Shown here piece after piece: positions 45,541 to 57,695 of a stretch of 64,000 bases of DNA (the first letter of the stretch is position 1; each line of letters opens with the position of its first letter). Made by a program: the position numbers and the translations under genes. The stretch is from Henricia sp. BOLD:AAB3569 (lineage: Eukaryota; Echinodermata; Asteroidea; Spinulosida; Echinasteridae): positions 124,001 through 188,000 of the forward strand of contig JBBELK010000671.1 of the NCBI GenBank assembly GCA_037783545.1, read 5' to 3'. Under the pieces are notes generated by a model. It had not been told where the DNA came from and did not search any database. It worked only from the letters and a program-made list of their open reading frames with translations.

Positions 45541-46329
45541 ATTTTTATTGTAAAAGGTTCGAAATCCAACAAGAGGGTACAATACCACAAATTTTACACA
45601 AAATGACATGTAAAAAAATGTTACCCAACCATTTTACTATATCTAAATTCCCTAGCCTTTTAATTGAAATCACTTAACAATACATAGAAATTCACGTGTT
45701 TTTTCATGCTCTTTTCTTCGCAAATATAATAGCAAGTTTAATCAAAGTTGTTCGAAATTTGATTGGGTTTCGTGCACTTGCACACAATTAATAATTTTGC
45801 GCCAATATGTGTATCGCATGGCATGTCAAACATCCTGTTAGGTCAAAGGTTATGTAAACCATGGCCAGCCGAGTAGCTAAATTTTCCGCTCACGTCGTGT
45901 AAAATATATGGTAGGTGGGAACGCACGGGAGATTTACAGAAAGGAATGTTTACAGAGAGTCGCGGAAAGTTCCCGCGAGGGCGCGGAAAAAGAAGTCTAA
46001 TGGGAACACGCCTTATGACTTATGTTTTAATCATGTCCCTTCCACGCTTCCGTAGATAGAAATGCTCAACATATGAGTAAACCAAAACCCAACAGTTGAG
46101 TAGTAGAATTACGCAACTGTTGAGTACTAGAATTACTCAACTGTTGGTTAAATTAATTAATCAACTATTGTGTTTCAACAGAATCGACAACAGGGTTGTA
46201 CATTTTATTACTCAACATTTTGTTACTCAATGTTTACTCAATGTTTTTGCAGTGCAGCCCAACGGGATTTAATTCACCGACATTCAAACGAAGGCTTGAA
46301 ATAGTATTTATAATGGCAACTAAAATGTT

Positions 46330-46858
46330 TATTTTTTAAGTTGATTGTCACAACTGGAATTTAAGAAAAATATTTATTGGAATCGATACATTGTAGCTTA
46401 TGATTTTAGAATATCCGTCGCAAATGCTTCGTTTTCGAGAAATCACAAAAAAAGATTGTATATTTTATTGCACAGCTGTAGCGTTTTGGGGATTCTGGGG
46501 GCACACTAAGCAGATCGACGACAACCTTGTATGCCCACGCACGACCATCACACGCTCAGACAGAACATCGAGCACGCGAAGCAGCCGCCCAGAAATCAAA
46601 CGGATTCATTACCACAAAGTAATGACGCACGCTGCAGAAACTTCACGTGCACGCTTCACACACTGCCTCCGCAAACTGCAGTTCACCGTTTCACACACTT
46701 TTGTATTTAAACAGGCATGACAAAAACACACAATTTTCTTGAAAATGCAACATTAGCGACGGATATGTCAATGGTAAAGGTATTTTAGAGCCTTCTAAGC
46801 TATCAATTCCAATAATTATTTTCCTTAAATTCCAGTTGTGACAAACTAAAAAAATACC
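46330..46858. mobile_element. TIR element of about 530 bp
   Basis: Left end TTGTCACAACTGGAATTTAA and right end TTAAATTCCAGTTGTGACAA are inverted, with pairing over about 50 bp. Flanking CTAAAATGT and CTAAAATTT could be a 9-bp duplication with one change. The 106-codon ORF inside (46400-46720) has no recognisable domain. Confidence 0.65.
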
Positions 46859-47359
46859 CTAAAATTTATTGTGACTTTAATACTAGTGACATAGTCTTTA
46901 GTCAAGGCGTCCGTGGCGAGGTTTGTTTTGTGCATGTTTTTGCTATAGCGCTTGAGGAAAGACTAACATTCATACTGCAGACTGTTCGCCACGAACGCCT
47001 TTACCAAAGCGTATTTGTGACCTCCGTGCTGAATAATTCAACAGCAACGGAGGTGGTGAATTATTCATAAATTGTAACCAACCAGCGGCGGGGAGCTTCT
47101 GGAATCATCCATATCAATATAGGTAGCATTCACGAAAAAAGCGAAAGTTATTAGTCGTATCAGGAAAACAAAATACAAGAAACATGATTAGTCAAAGTTC
47201 TATAGAGTAACTCCACATAAATTTATTAACAATTTTTAAAGTTATAAACTTGCTAACAATGCTTTTCGTGTGGCAAAACAAAACACAGCGCAACACACGT
47301 ACGTACGTATACATGTACGTACTAGTTTATAGGACTAGTACGCGAAACGGTACAAGTCG

Positions 47360-47475
47360 TCCCCGAGTCATCTCGCTCCCCTCAATTAACACCTAGGTCA
47401 AGTCATCCCCAGGTCAAGTCGTCCCCGAGACAAGTTGTCCCTGGCTCAAGTCGTCCCCGAGTCAAGTCGTCCTTG
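47360..47475 (+). repeat. 16-bp minisatellite
   Basis: About six units of GTCAAGTCGTCCCCGA and variants, for example GACAAGTTGTCCCTGG. Confidence 0.75.
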
Positions 47476-48339
47476 CACCCCGTGTACAAAACCTATAGCC
47501 CATATGACAATTAATTTGAACAAAATCTGACTTTTCTCCTAGGTTTTTCTCAAGTTGCAAGGATAATCGGTTTGGGCCTGTCGACTACCGGTAGTTGGAA
47601 GCAAAAATTTCAAGATGTACAAGCACAAAATCACTGTTCAATTTTGCTGAGATTATCTGCAACTTTTTATACGATTGTCGCAAAGTGGGAGGGTTACGTA
47701 AAACACATCCTGAGATCTCAGGTAATTTCCACTTTGCAAAGCGACGTGACAATACCCTGAGGAAATACACGCAAATCTGTGGAGCGAGCCGGCTGTTGTC
47801 TTGAGCCAACTCACGCCCGAGTCATTTTGATGTAATTTAATCAATTCGGTCATGTTATGCCGAAAAGAAACAATTTCTATACTTTCCAGAAATTGTATTG
47901 GGTTCCGTTCCTTATGACTGTCCTATTCCTACCAAACTTTCAAACGACGAACCTTATTTACTCGGCAGTTTTTCAAATTAATAACAGGGATGCATGCTGA
48001 CGAATGTAATGGAACGGATTCCCCAGTATGCTTTAAATAGCAGCCAATCGCCGACGCGGACAACGGCCAGCATTACCGAGTACATGTATCACATGCGTGC
48101 ACGGTGTTTACAATCTGCGCGCGTTACATTTGAATGCCTGCAATCGTGTTGCAATGCACTGCAGGCGTCCTGATTGGTCTAGCAGAGGCGACAAGATTTC
48201 TGTCACTAGTCCCACCGCCAAATGGGGCCTTTTTCAACAGGGCCACTGTACGCAGGAGTTGGGGAGTGCGTTAAAGGGGCACTGTTGCAAGAGGATGCGT
48301 AAAACACAGCTCTTCGAAGATTGACATGGAGTATCGTAA

Positions 48340-49210
48340 GTGGTCGTGGCTTGTCGCATATGTTGTTGATTTGTACTGTCATCGTAACTAAATCTTAAGG
48401 AATCGTAATGAATCGCACAATGCGTAATCATGATCGCAGACATTTGTTTGTTTCTGAACAAGTCGCAGATGTCGTAGATTCGCACAGTCATCGTAAGGAA
48501 TCGTAATGAATCGCAGACATTTGTATACTGAAAATGCATATATCGTTACAATACGATAAGCGCTAAGCGTTACAATTTTCTAAGATTTGTAACAAAATGA
48601 TCGACTGTCTGAACAACACGCAGATGTCGTCACAGTAGATTTGTACTGCGTCATCGTAAGAAATCATAACAAATATTAAGGAATCGTATTGAATCGCACA
48701 ATGTGTGATCATGGTCATGATCGCAGACATTCGTATGTACATGTCTGAACAAGTCGCAGATGTCGATTCGCACTGTCATCGTAAGGAATCGTAATGAATC
48801 GCAGACATTTGTATACTGAAAATGCATATATCGTTACAATACGATTTATAAGCGCTAAGCGTTACAATTTTCTAAGATTTGTAACAAAATGATCGACTGT
48901 CTGAACAACACGCAGATGTCGTCACAGTAGATTTGTACTGCGTCATCGTAAGGAATCATAACAAATAGTAAGGAATCATAACAATAAGTAAGGAATCGTA
49001 ATGAATGATCATAATCATGATCGCAGACATTCGTATGTATCTGAACAAGATGCAGATGTCGTAGATTCGTACTGTCATTGTAAGGAATCGTAAGGAATCG
49101 CAGACATTCGTATACTGAAAATGCATTTATCTTTACAATACGATAAGTGCTGAGCAATAACATTTTCTAAGATTTGTAACAAAATGACTGCTGTCTGAAC
49201 AACCCAAATT
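48340..49210 (+). repeat. Tandem array, units of about 290-300 bp
   Basis: The block CTGAAAATGCATATATCGTT occurs near 48530 and 48818 and in a variant near 49117. Each unit also contains GTAAGGAATCGTAATGAATC, TCTGAACAACACGCAGATGT and AGATTTGTAACAAAATGA. Inside each unit the text TCGTAAGGAATCGTAA recurs, so there is a second, shorter periodicity. Non-coding. Confidence 0.8.
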
Positions 49211-50318
49211 GTGGCAAATCATGCAGTGGGTGAACAAAAACTGTACAAAAGTATGTGACAACCTGCGAGACGCTACGAAATTGTACCTGTATCATATCTT
49301 AAGATAATTGCGACTAGTCGTAAGAAAATATTGCACAGCGGAATACCGGCTATAGCTCCCACTGTGCGATTTGGCTTTGAAATTCCCAAAATTTATGATT
49401 TATAAAGATCACCAGAGCCAGCTAGTACAATTGTCACACAGTGGCAGTGTTTTTCGTAAGTAATCGTAAATTAAGAGTTAATAGTCGTAAGTTGTTGTAA
49501 GTAATTGTCGTGGTCGTCGCAGGTTGACAGACATTTGAACTTGTTCATCGTAACAAATAGTAAGGAACTGTTTATTCAGGGTATATATAAATTTAAATAT
49601 CACTAATAAATCCTTTTAAATATGACATGATAAATGCTCCAGAGAGTTTCAATTGGGCGACAAAGAAGCAATTTTAGCAGTAAGAACATTTTCTTTTGCA
49701 GTAAGATTTTGTTGAAAACAATTTTTATGCCATGCTTCATTGCCTTAGTACATCATACATTGTACGCAAAACAACAATGCACCGTGCGGCATTGCCATGC
49801 ACTAGCGGGGCAGCCGCCGCAGACGACCGGCGGCATACCGGCGCGGCACGGTGTACTGTGCGGCCGGCCGGTTCGGGAGCTAGTAGGCCTTGGTGAATTT
49901 AATATTCCCCTAAATCGTGATCATCTCCAGAGAGCATTTTCTTGGCCTGGATATGTTGCGACTTATTAAGTTTCCCGAAATATTTAGCTTTTTATTCTTC
50001 GAAGATTCATACAAACTACAACTGCCTAATTTTCTATGCGTATGACGTCATGCAGTTTAACAGTTCACCTTCTCATTGGTCAATGGGGAATCCTGACCTC
50101 ATGCATTATGCACGTAACCCCTCTACCAAAACGGTAGACAGAAATAAAGAAAAACATAAGCCCCAAAAAACGCTATGTTAAAGGCTGTCGGGGCAGACAG
50201 TCCGTGCGTGCTAGTCTTTCCTCAAGCGTTGGTAAAACTGACTGCGCGCGAATATATAACTCGCCACGGCAGCCTTGACTAAAGGCTACTAGTGACATAG
50301 AAAATGTACGAAACTCAC

Positions 50319-50420
50319 CAAGTCACCAGTCATTGTGTTAGTTTGCTCGTTGTATTCTCTTGTGATAACATCCAGCTCATGAGTAACCTGCACAGCTTCA
50401 CGACCACAGCGTAGGAGGTG
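50319..50420 (-). CDS. NPHP4: NPHP4 exon c
   Basis: This 102-nt exon (34 codons, phase 0 to 0) has the acceptor TATCAG and the donor TTG|GTGAGT. Its peptide REAVQVTHELDVITREYN matches the nephrocystin-4 segment right after the C2-like strand (vertebrates have ASHELEVVATEYEQ, from memory). It should be spliced to the 38771 exon, which begins in phase 0 at the expected protein position, so no exon is missing in the 11.3-kb intron. One copy of a 14-bp direct repeat that bounds a 3.4-kb TIR element ends only 16 bp from this exon's donor. Confidence 0.92.
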
Positions 50421-50504
50421 CTGATATACAAAAAAAAACATGATGCTGTGTGATAACAAATATTTATCACAAGGCATAAAAAAAATAATTATAATAATAA
50501 TATA

Positions 50505-50640
50505 AATTGTTGACTGGTGTGGTGTGGGATATGGAGTTTTAACACCCGAGGGAGCTCATAGCACCCGAGGCAACGCCGAGGGTGCTATGAGGTCCCGAGG
50601 GTGTTAAAACCCATATCCCACACCACACCAGTCAACAATT
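50505..50640. repeat. Near-perfect hairpin, arms of about 65 bp
   Basis: AATTGTTGACTGGTGTGGTG, TGGGATATGG, TTTTAACACCC and CTCATAGCACCC each reappear as complements in the right arm, ending CCAGTCAACAATT. Only a few bases are unpaired and the loop is about 10 bases. It lies 85 bp from an NPHP4 exon. Confidence 0.85.
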
Positions 50641-53600
50641 GTTTTGTTATATCCCGTCTCATGGTCTCCGTACAGCATAATAATATCGTTTCTATTATTT
50701 GGAATGTTGAAATTGTAAAAACAATTCGTCTCTGCACTTTCGCTAGTCTTCGGACTACTCTCTGTGTGTGTGTGTAACATTGCGAAAGTAGCACGCGCAC
50801 AGCGTGTGGAATAATGCGATGTGCGTGCGCGTTGTGCGCCTCTAGCGGGCGTAACACGCGGTTTCTTTTACTAACGGAGCCTCATACAGCGCGTTACGCG
50901 TGCTATGGACAGGGGCAAGAACACGCATAGTACGGCCGGGTGATATGAAGTTAAATTCACATACGGCAGGGTGATATGAGTTTTTATCACATGGACATGT
51001 GACCGTTCTGGACCAATGAAACTGCAGTATTCCAAGACGGGGTATAACAATAATAATTATTCAATACAAAGTGTACAGTTTAATGTGTGGTACATGTACT
51101 ACATGTACCTATATTTGATAGTTTCAGCCGTCAGTAGCCATGGGTAGACAATACACTTGTGCCGGTTGACGATTATATCAAATATCGCGGTATTAAATTT
51201 CAGCCGGTATAAATATCGTCTGGTTTTTGGAATACCGAGATATCGTAAATAAACGGTACCGAAATATTCACCGCGATATTTGCAGGCACAACATGACTTT
51301 GTCATGTGCAGTAAATAATTCATCGCCTGCATTAACCTGTAAACTGTCTTAATTGGTCCTACATGTACCTGTGCCTAAAAAAAGTCACGGCATAGCTTTG
51401 TTTTGTGCAGGGATGTGATTGAAAAAACCTTAAATTGCGAGCGCGCAGCGTGAAGCCATTACTGAGTGGGATTCACAGGGGTCATGTTTTTTGGCAAAAA
51501 AAACCCTGATTTCAGAAAAAAAAACCTGACAAATCACATCCCTGTTTGCAAAAAACTAATGCCAAAACCATGGATGCACGGCCGCTGAGCCATTGCACGC
51601 AACGCGGCAGGGTATGACTTGCAACTAGAACTACCAGTATCCAATAACGGACGTTTCTATAAAATGGCCGAGGGGTGTTTTATTAGATGTTTTTGTTGGT
51701 GACCACAGTTTGGATGTCGTATCACTGAAAGGCCACCTTGTGGACAAACCCAAGTAGCATTTTCTTTCCGTTTTTTATTAATTTAAAAGCTTTTTAGCAT
51801 TTTCTATATTTAGGGCAGCCCCACGGATCTCTACTTAACAAGATGAGGAACCAGTGTGTTATTGAATGGCACATCACTGTAACCGGCTTACATGTAGGGC
51901 GGTTTCGAACGCGTACGCGTGCGTAATATTAAACATTTATGTAAATTTGTTTTACCCCATGCATGATGTCAAAATTAACATTTCCGGAGAAAAACCAATT
52001 GAAAAACGGCCATCTTTCTTTTTGATCAGTGTGGCACGAATGTCGGGCTTATTATTTAGGCTGAAATTATACCTTTGTAACCGAGGTGATGTGATTTGAA
52101 TATGGTATATACATGTAATTGCAGCAATATCTCGACAGAATGGAATCTGCCGCGATAATGCAAGGTTTATTGAAGACATTTCGACCTTCGTTGTGACGGT
52201 ATGGACTCGATACTACATGTACATAGCGGACGGAGTTCGGGATATAAAGTTCCAAAAACATGGCACAAATGTTTTCAAATGTTCTACCTTGTGCTGGAAG
52301 CCGATGTACATGTACAAACGATGTTCCGTGTGTCATAATCTCTGGCATTGACGGGTTTAGAAATACCCTAAACATCACCAATCTGCTTAATCCGGAGGAA
52401 AATGGCGAAAAGTCACGCAAAATTGTGCACAGAAATACCAATATACGTATATACAGCCTAGCAACCAAGTTCGTTCATCCTTCTGGCATACAAGTGCGCG
52501 TGCCGATACAATGGGGCTTTATGTGTACACTATACCCCTAATCGCGTGTGCGCATTTCTCGTATCCAACTTGAGGACGTGACGCGATTCACGCGACAGCA
52601 GCTTTCATTTGTGCACAAAATGGTTCCCAAAACTATGTAAATAGTTTGGGCAAATGTGCCCAAAGGTATGCAAATGAAGGTGGCTATAAATATGAGAAGG
52701 CGCGGTTATGCGCGTTTCTTATCTAGATTTTAATGGAGATCTGTAGGCAGCCCAGAGCTGGCGTCGCCCATTTCAGAGCGCCCTCATGCGTTTCTTTGGA
52801 CATCACGCACCCTCCATTACAGAATCTGGTGTTGGGGAAGGGGACGTTCATTTTATTTATTTACAATTCGTGCACATGGTTTTGCATTCAGTTTGCTTGT
52901 CATGTAATTAATGTTGACATAAGAACCACAATGACAAAAATAAATACTATCAGTTAATGGGCCTTCAATGTAGAGACATTTGATACATGTTCCGTAGGTC
53001 CCATTCATAATAAACTTGTAGATGGCAAATGTCATACCAAATCAACCAATCAGAACGCATGGACGGTGCATGCATAAACCGTACCACGTGCATGCAAGGC
53101 AGGGCGATATGTGGTCAGCTAGCCCATGTGCGCAGAGTGATGGTAAAGTGTTCGGTATATATTTTTGAGTAAAAATGTGAGGAATAAAGAACAAACAATG
53201 GCTAAAACAGACGTAAGGGACTATACACACATGTACTTACTAAGATGGCATTGTTCTGCATTGTCTTTATACACCATAAATAATGTATAATTTTTATTGT
53301 CTACTACAAGGTATTAGGAAATGTCCGCAGCCCAGAGATGTTTTTACGGCAGCGATGTGCCTTCTCACCGGGCGGCTTGTAATCATGGCATTTTTGTTCA
53401 AATAATGACGATATTATTGAATACCGCGATATTTCTCAGATGAAATACCCGCCGTGATAAATTTCAATACCGGCACAAGCTTAGTAGACAAGGGGCTAAT
53501 TGTTACAAATTTTGGTCTTTCTATAAATTAGGGGTCTAAAAGTGTGATGCCCAACGCGCAGAAATGGAACAGCGTCTCATCCACAAGCTCGGCACGCTGC

Positions 53601-53791
53601 AGCCCGGTGGAATAAATGCGGATTTTTCTGCGTTTGTTCCACGTTATTAATGAGCCACAACCCCTGATGAAGGGCACCTACGTCCAAAAGCTCGGGATTT
53701 TGTACATGTAGTGAGCACGGTTTGTAACTTTAATTCGTCTATTGACAGTGCTACGCAGCACCCTTTGTGTTTGTGCATTATGAACAATATA

Positions 53792-54623
53792 TACTCTCCA
53801 ACAAAAGAAACTGTGCATGATAAAAATTGCTTTATTTTTTCAGCCATGGCAGATAAGTCCATGAAATCTTTCAAATGGTTAACCGAACTTGAAATGTACA
53901 AAATGTGTTCTTCGTGTTCTCAGAGGTTGCTGAAAACTGACTTGCCAATATTGAAGTCACAAGGTCAGTATCGAGTGCATCTTCGCCTCATGGAGTCAAT
54001 AAACACGCGCATGAAAATCTTGTGGGATGTCATTCCACACCTGGACGAGATCTCTACCAAGCTGTTGCAGGTTTGTTGGCTGCTGAGGAAGATGACGTAA
54101 TCGGCGCTCCATCTCATCCATCTCCATCTCAATCGGATTGAGATCTGGTGAGTTTGCTGGCCATGGCAGTACATCATTTCGCTCTCTCTGCCTTCTCACA
54201 AGTGCTGAAATGGTGTTTCGGTGACATTGAAAGTGTGCTGCAACCTCGCCTTGACTCATTCCGGCCCGCAACATTCCAATGGCCTGATGACGGTCAGCTA
54301 AGGACAGACGCGGCATGACGTTTTGAGTACTGGACACAATCTTGCAAAATGCTCTTCTGACTTTTGGGTAGTCCTTTTATACGGCTTGCTAACGAGACCT
54401 GAACTTTATGGAATTATGTTACATAACAACCTGTAGGACCCCTATTGTGAAATCAACACCCAGGCATGCCTAAGTCCTGCACTATGCCATGAGCAGGTTT
54501 TGAGTGCATAACCTTTTTCTATCAATGTCAGAGAATATTGTCTGTGAATTTGGTGTTTATTTTCCACCTACTTGAAAAAATACAGCAATTTTTACCATGC
54601 ACAGTTTCTTTTGTTGGAGAGTA
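53792..54623 (-). mobile_element. Deleted Tc1/mariner element with intact ends
   Basis: Inverted ends TACTCTCCAACAAAAGAAAC plus TGTGCATG are perfect and flanked by TA on both sides. A minus-strand frame (54337-53996, 113 codons) reads MPRLSLADRHQAIGMLRAGM and then CHRNTISALVRRQRER, a paired-like helix-turn-helix. It jumps straight to PWPANSPDLNPIE, the block carrying the last catalytic acid, and ends near DIPQDFHARVY. The middle of the transposase, with the first two catalytic acids, is missing, and the end is frameshifted near 53996. It is a non-autonomous deletion derivative. Confidence 0.9.
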
Positions 54624-55260
54624 TACATTGAACAAAAGCAAAAACTACAAAACTCAGTAAACAGATCAAAATACCATGTCTGACAATATGTCTTCTTGTG
54701 AATAAACAATGGAATCAAGGCAAAAATGTTTTAAAACTTTTTACAAGTTAAAACTTTTTACAGATTCGTGGAATAAGAGTGTAACATATCTGAGGAAGAA
54801 TGTTGGTAAACAAGCCTGAAGAAATGTTAGCTATAGATGCATCAATGCTTCAGAAAATCGATATGGATTTAGTGACGCATAATCTTGAAACTTGGGTTTT
54901 GACGTAGAAACGTTGAAAGAAATAAGAAGGAAAGGAAAGAAATGATGGGGCATGTAGTTTATAAAAGTTGGTTATAGTCTAATCCTCAAATTGAGTTCTG
55001 CACGTATACATGCATGTAGCTACATGTACATGTATGCAGTGGGATTTGTTTTCACCCCTCGTGAACTTAAAAGATCTACGTATCTTGTGATATTAGACTG
55101 GCAGAAATATGTATATTGTACTTATTAAGCTGTGAGGTCAAAGTTGCTCACCCCATGCATCGTTTTGCTTTATTAAAGGTGAATTTTTAATCGTAATCAG
55201 TGTCAATTAAATTAAACTAATCAGTCAATCCTACTGGCTCGCTGTCTCGGCATCCTGAAT

Positions 55261-55770
55261 TTAATTACTTAGCGGACTTACCACGAAAGGGGTGACCCCA
55301 CCCTCCGTTCGTGACAGTATCTTGTGATCGACGATGACAGGTCTACTGGGGCCGCGATGCCGTCTTCGACGTTGGCCAGGAATTGCTATTGCGCGTCGAA
55401 TGCGGTGCCCGTTCCCGTGATGTCGATTCGTGTCTGGGTCTGAATATTGCCCATACATACGTTCGAAATGACTCGTTGATCCACTCCACCCCAGGCCGTG
55501 TGAACCCGTTTGGATAGTCTAGGATAAATGTGAACCATGCCCGGTCGGCCTTACTACCCTGGGCTATGAAGTCGATGTGCTGCTTTCCTTCGACTTGGCC
55601 GATTTTGTTTTTATTTGTATACTTCTCGTAGTGGTGGCAAAGTAGCCGTATAGCCCGGCCCGTCATTTACGCTCTCTTTTTGCCTCCAGTCGGACTTTGG
55701 AGACACACCAAACTCGGCGCAGATTTTTTGTAGGTGGCGTTTATCGGATCGAAAGATGTATCATTGGGTA
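55261..55770 (-). pseudogene. Decayed unknown gene, minus strand
   Basis: Overlapping minus-strand frames with frameshifts read like one protein. A stretch HLQKICAEFGVSPKSDWRQK (about 55735-55675) is followed in another frame by a segment with GSKADRAWFTFILDYPNGFT and RPGVEWINESFRTY (55560-55455), then a third frame rich in arginine. I do not recognise the family. Base composition is higher in GC than the neighbouring intron. Its neighbours on both sides are equally broken, suggesting remnants of one large inserted element. Confidence 0.4.
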
Positions 55771-55804
55771 GCATGACCTACATACGTGAAAGAAAAATAA
55801 GCTA

Positions 55805-55990
55805 CTATTGAAGAAGCCTTTCATTCCAATAAGCTGTCCCCGGGATAAACCGCTTACCGTCGTGGTGAAATAGGCCTCGTTTTGGTAGAAGGTAAGCGAC
55901 CTCTTCACTTTTGACTTTGTGCAGCTTGTATATCAAAGGAGATAAGACGTCTAGAAAGGTTGTACTAAAGCTCGAGCCCGGAGCCACCTG
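55805..55990 (-). pseudogene. Decayed unknown gene, minus strand, second piece
   Basis: A 60-codon frame reads SFSTTFLDVLSPLIYKLHKV near its start and ends FHHDGKRFIPGTAYWNERLL at a stop. It looks protein-like but is short and unrecognised. It sits upstream of the 55770-55261 remnant on the same strand and diverges from the plus-strand remnants that start near 56090. Confidence 0.35.
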
Positions 55991-56089
55991 TATTTATAAA
56001 TTCTGCAGCTTGACGATCCCCGTCGCGTAGACCCCACTAGCCGGATAGGTCGCACTTTTGTGAAATGAATAGGGTTTATCCATCATGAT

Positions 56090-56660
56090 TGCAAGAAGCA
56101 TGTATATCACGTTTACCTGCTTCAAAAGGGAGTAGCTACTGCGCTCCAGACTGCGATAGACAACAACTCTATGTCGCGTTCTGTGGACTCCACTATGAGG
56201 TTGGCTACCACAATGTGGGTTATCATGCTAGTTTCCTATGGTGCGGTGCCCTGGGTCAGCAGCCTCGGGAGATTTCAGTCCCTCCAGGGTTGTATAACTT
56301 TGAAGAACTGGTGTGTCGCTTAAGATGTCCAAGAACATGGGGCTCGCGAGGCTCAGTCTTGGAGAAGATGGCACTATACCATTTAAACGAAGACTGCGCA
56401 ATATTCTGGGCATTGATGAAAAGGCATATATACATGTACGTGGAGAATACGAGGGAGACAGGCCTGTCAAACTGCTTGCCCACAAGTGGTTTTATCTCCA
56501 TCAACCATCAACTATCAACTATCAACAGGCTCTAACCTTGTCGATGCCGCTCCTTCGACTTTGCCGGCAATAGTCCCAGCTGCAGCTGGCAGCGTGGTGG
56601 ATACAAACCCGTCTTGCCCAACGTATAAAAGACTGGAGACAGGGTACATGTACATACATG
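56090..56660 (+). pseudogene. Decayed gene, possibly a structural protein of a virus-like transposon
   Basis: Several plus-strand frames overlap, with frame changes. The clearest part reads SVPPGLYNFEELVCRL (frame from 56089), then LSLGEDGTIPFKRRLRNILG and IRVRGEYEGDRP-like text with KLLAHKWFYLH (frame from 56313). The layout, a PxGxY-F-E block followed by a LRxILG block and a conserved YLH segment, resembles proteins I remember from large DNA elements in invertebrate genomes. I cannot verify that memory. The copy is not functional. Confidence 0.35.
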
Positions 56661-56673
56661 AGTTGGTACGAGA

Positions 56674-57280
56674 GTGAACAACCACGACAAACATATTACT
56701 GCGATTGAGATTCGAGAAAATGCCCGACTTGCCAACAGCGCCACCTGCGGAGTCGATGTATCCGCATACAAGGATGGTTCGAGGTTTCGTCTCGGTGAGA
56801 TTTGCAACCTCGAGCGCCGCCTAGAACGCGAGAGGGACGACAGAGCCAAGTTGTAAATAATATATCACAGGGCTGTGAATGTCATTGATGGCATGGACAC
56901 CACGTTGCATTGGTTGCCTCCAGTCTGGGGATGGGGGCTGCTGGTGTGGGCCTCCTCTCCACAATAATAGCCATGCCTGTTGTAGTAGGACTTGAGGCAG
57001 CTGCGATCGCCTGTGGGCTTGCGGGTATAGTGGGCAAGTATATATCAGTCGTCGGCTGCAGGTGAAAGCCAAGAAACTTAACAGCGTGAAGGATATTATC
57101 TCAAAAGCACTCCAAGATGGCATTGTATCGCCTGAAGAGTTCAAGCTGGTAATCAACGAGGTCAAAAAGTATGTAGAAATGATGAAAGCCAGCATCCAGA
57201 AAAAGGCGCGCAAAGTGCAGGTGTTTTACAACAGCGAGGCAGCAAAAAATGAGTTAATGACCGAGGCCCCTGCCTCGTAG
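56674..57280 (+). pseudogene. Decayed gene: coiled coil, glycine-rich hydrophobic segment, helical domain
   Basis: The first frame (56674-56856) ends in CNLERRLERERDDRAKL, a coiled-coil-like stretch. After frame damage, a hydrophobic alanine/glycine-rich stretch follows (GAAGVGLLSTIIAMPVVVGL, about 56935-56995), looking like one or two membrane-inserting helices. The frame from 57062 then gives ISKALQDGIVSPEEFKLVIN and EVKKYVEMMKASI, an acidic and basic helical domain, and ends at TAG at 57280. This three-part layout is known to me as a family of hypothetical proteins in invertebrate genomes; its role is unknown. Confidence 0.45.
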
Positions 57281-57299
57281 TTGACTACGTGACTACGTA

Positions 57300-57695
57300 G
57301 TTGGTCGACTGGCAGCAGAAAGTCTCGTTACGAACAGGCAACCGAGAAACAGCGCGCCACATAACCACCGAGGTCGCATGGCGGTACCCGTACATATTCA
57401 GAGACGTAATTAACTTGGGGGAGAGTGTGTACATGTACATGTACATGTACCGTACATGTACCGTACATGTGAAAGCAGGGTCCCGTGAAGAGTGTTCTTC
57501 TCAAGAGGCTGATCGGTATGGGTGCCAGGGTGCTCTACACCCATTGGTGCGACCTTTTTTCCGGTCCATTTGTGTGTATATAGTCCCCCTTGCCGCTTCT
57601 CCGCACTCCTTTCGCAATACACCAAGAGCCCGGCCGGCGAGAGCGGTGGGCCGTCCCCTCCGGCTTCCCGGTAAAACGGGCCAAAACACGGGTCA
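57300..57695 (+). other. Possible continuation of the decayed cluster
   Basis: A 170-codon frame begins at 57301 but contains a TACATGTAC run and low-complexity sequence. I cannot tell whether it was a gene. Confidence 0.25.

Larger units (their letters stand above)
46895..50286. mobile_element. TIR element of 3.4 kb between 14-bp direct repeats
   Basis: TACTAGTGACATAG occurs at 46881-46894 and 50287-50300. Just inside, the two ends are inverted: TCTTTAGTCAAGGCGTCCGT with GGCGAG on the left and, read on the minus strand, CCTTTAGTCAAGGCTGCCGT with GGCGAG on the right. A second inverted block (GCTTGAGGAAAGACTA) lies about 60 bp further in. The interior holds a 16-bp minisatellite, a tandem array of about 290 bp units and no recognisable transposase. 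It is either a non-autonomous element or a palindromic rearrangement. Confidence 0.6.
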
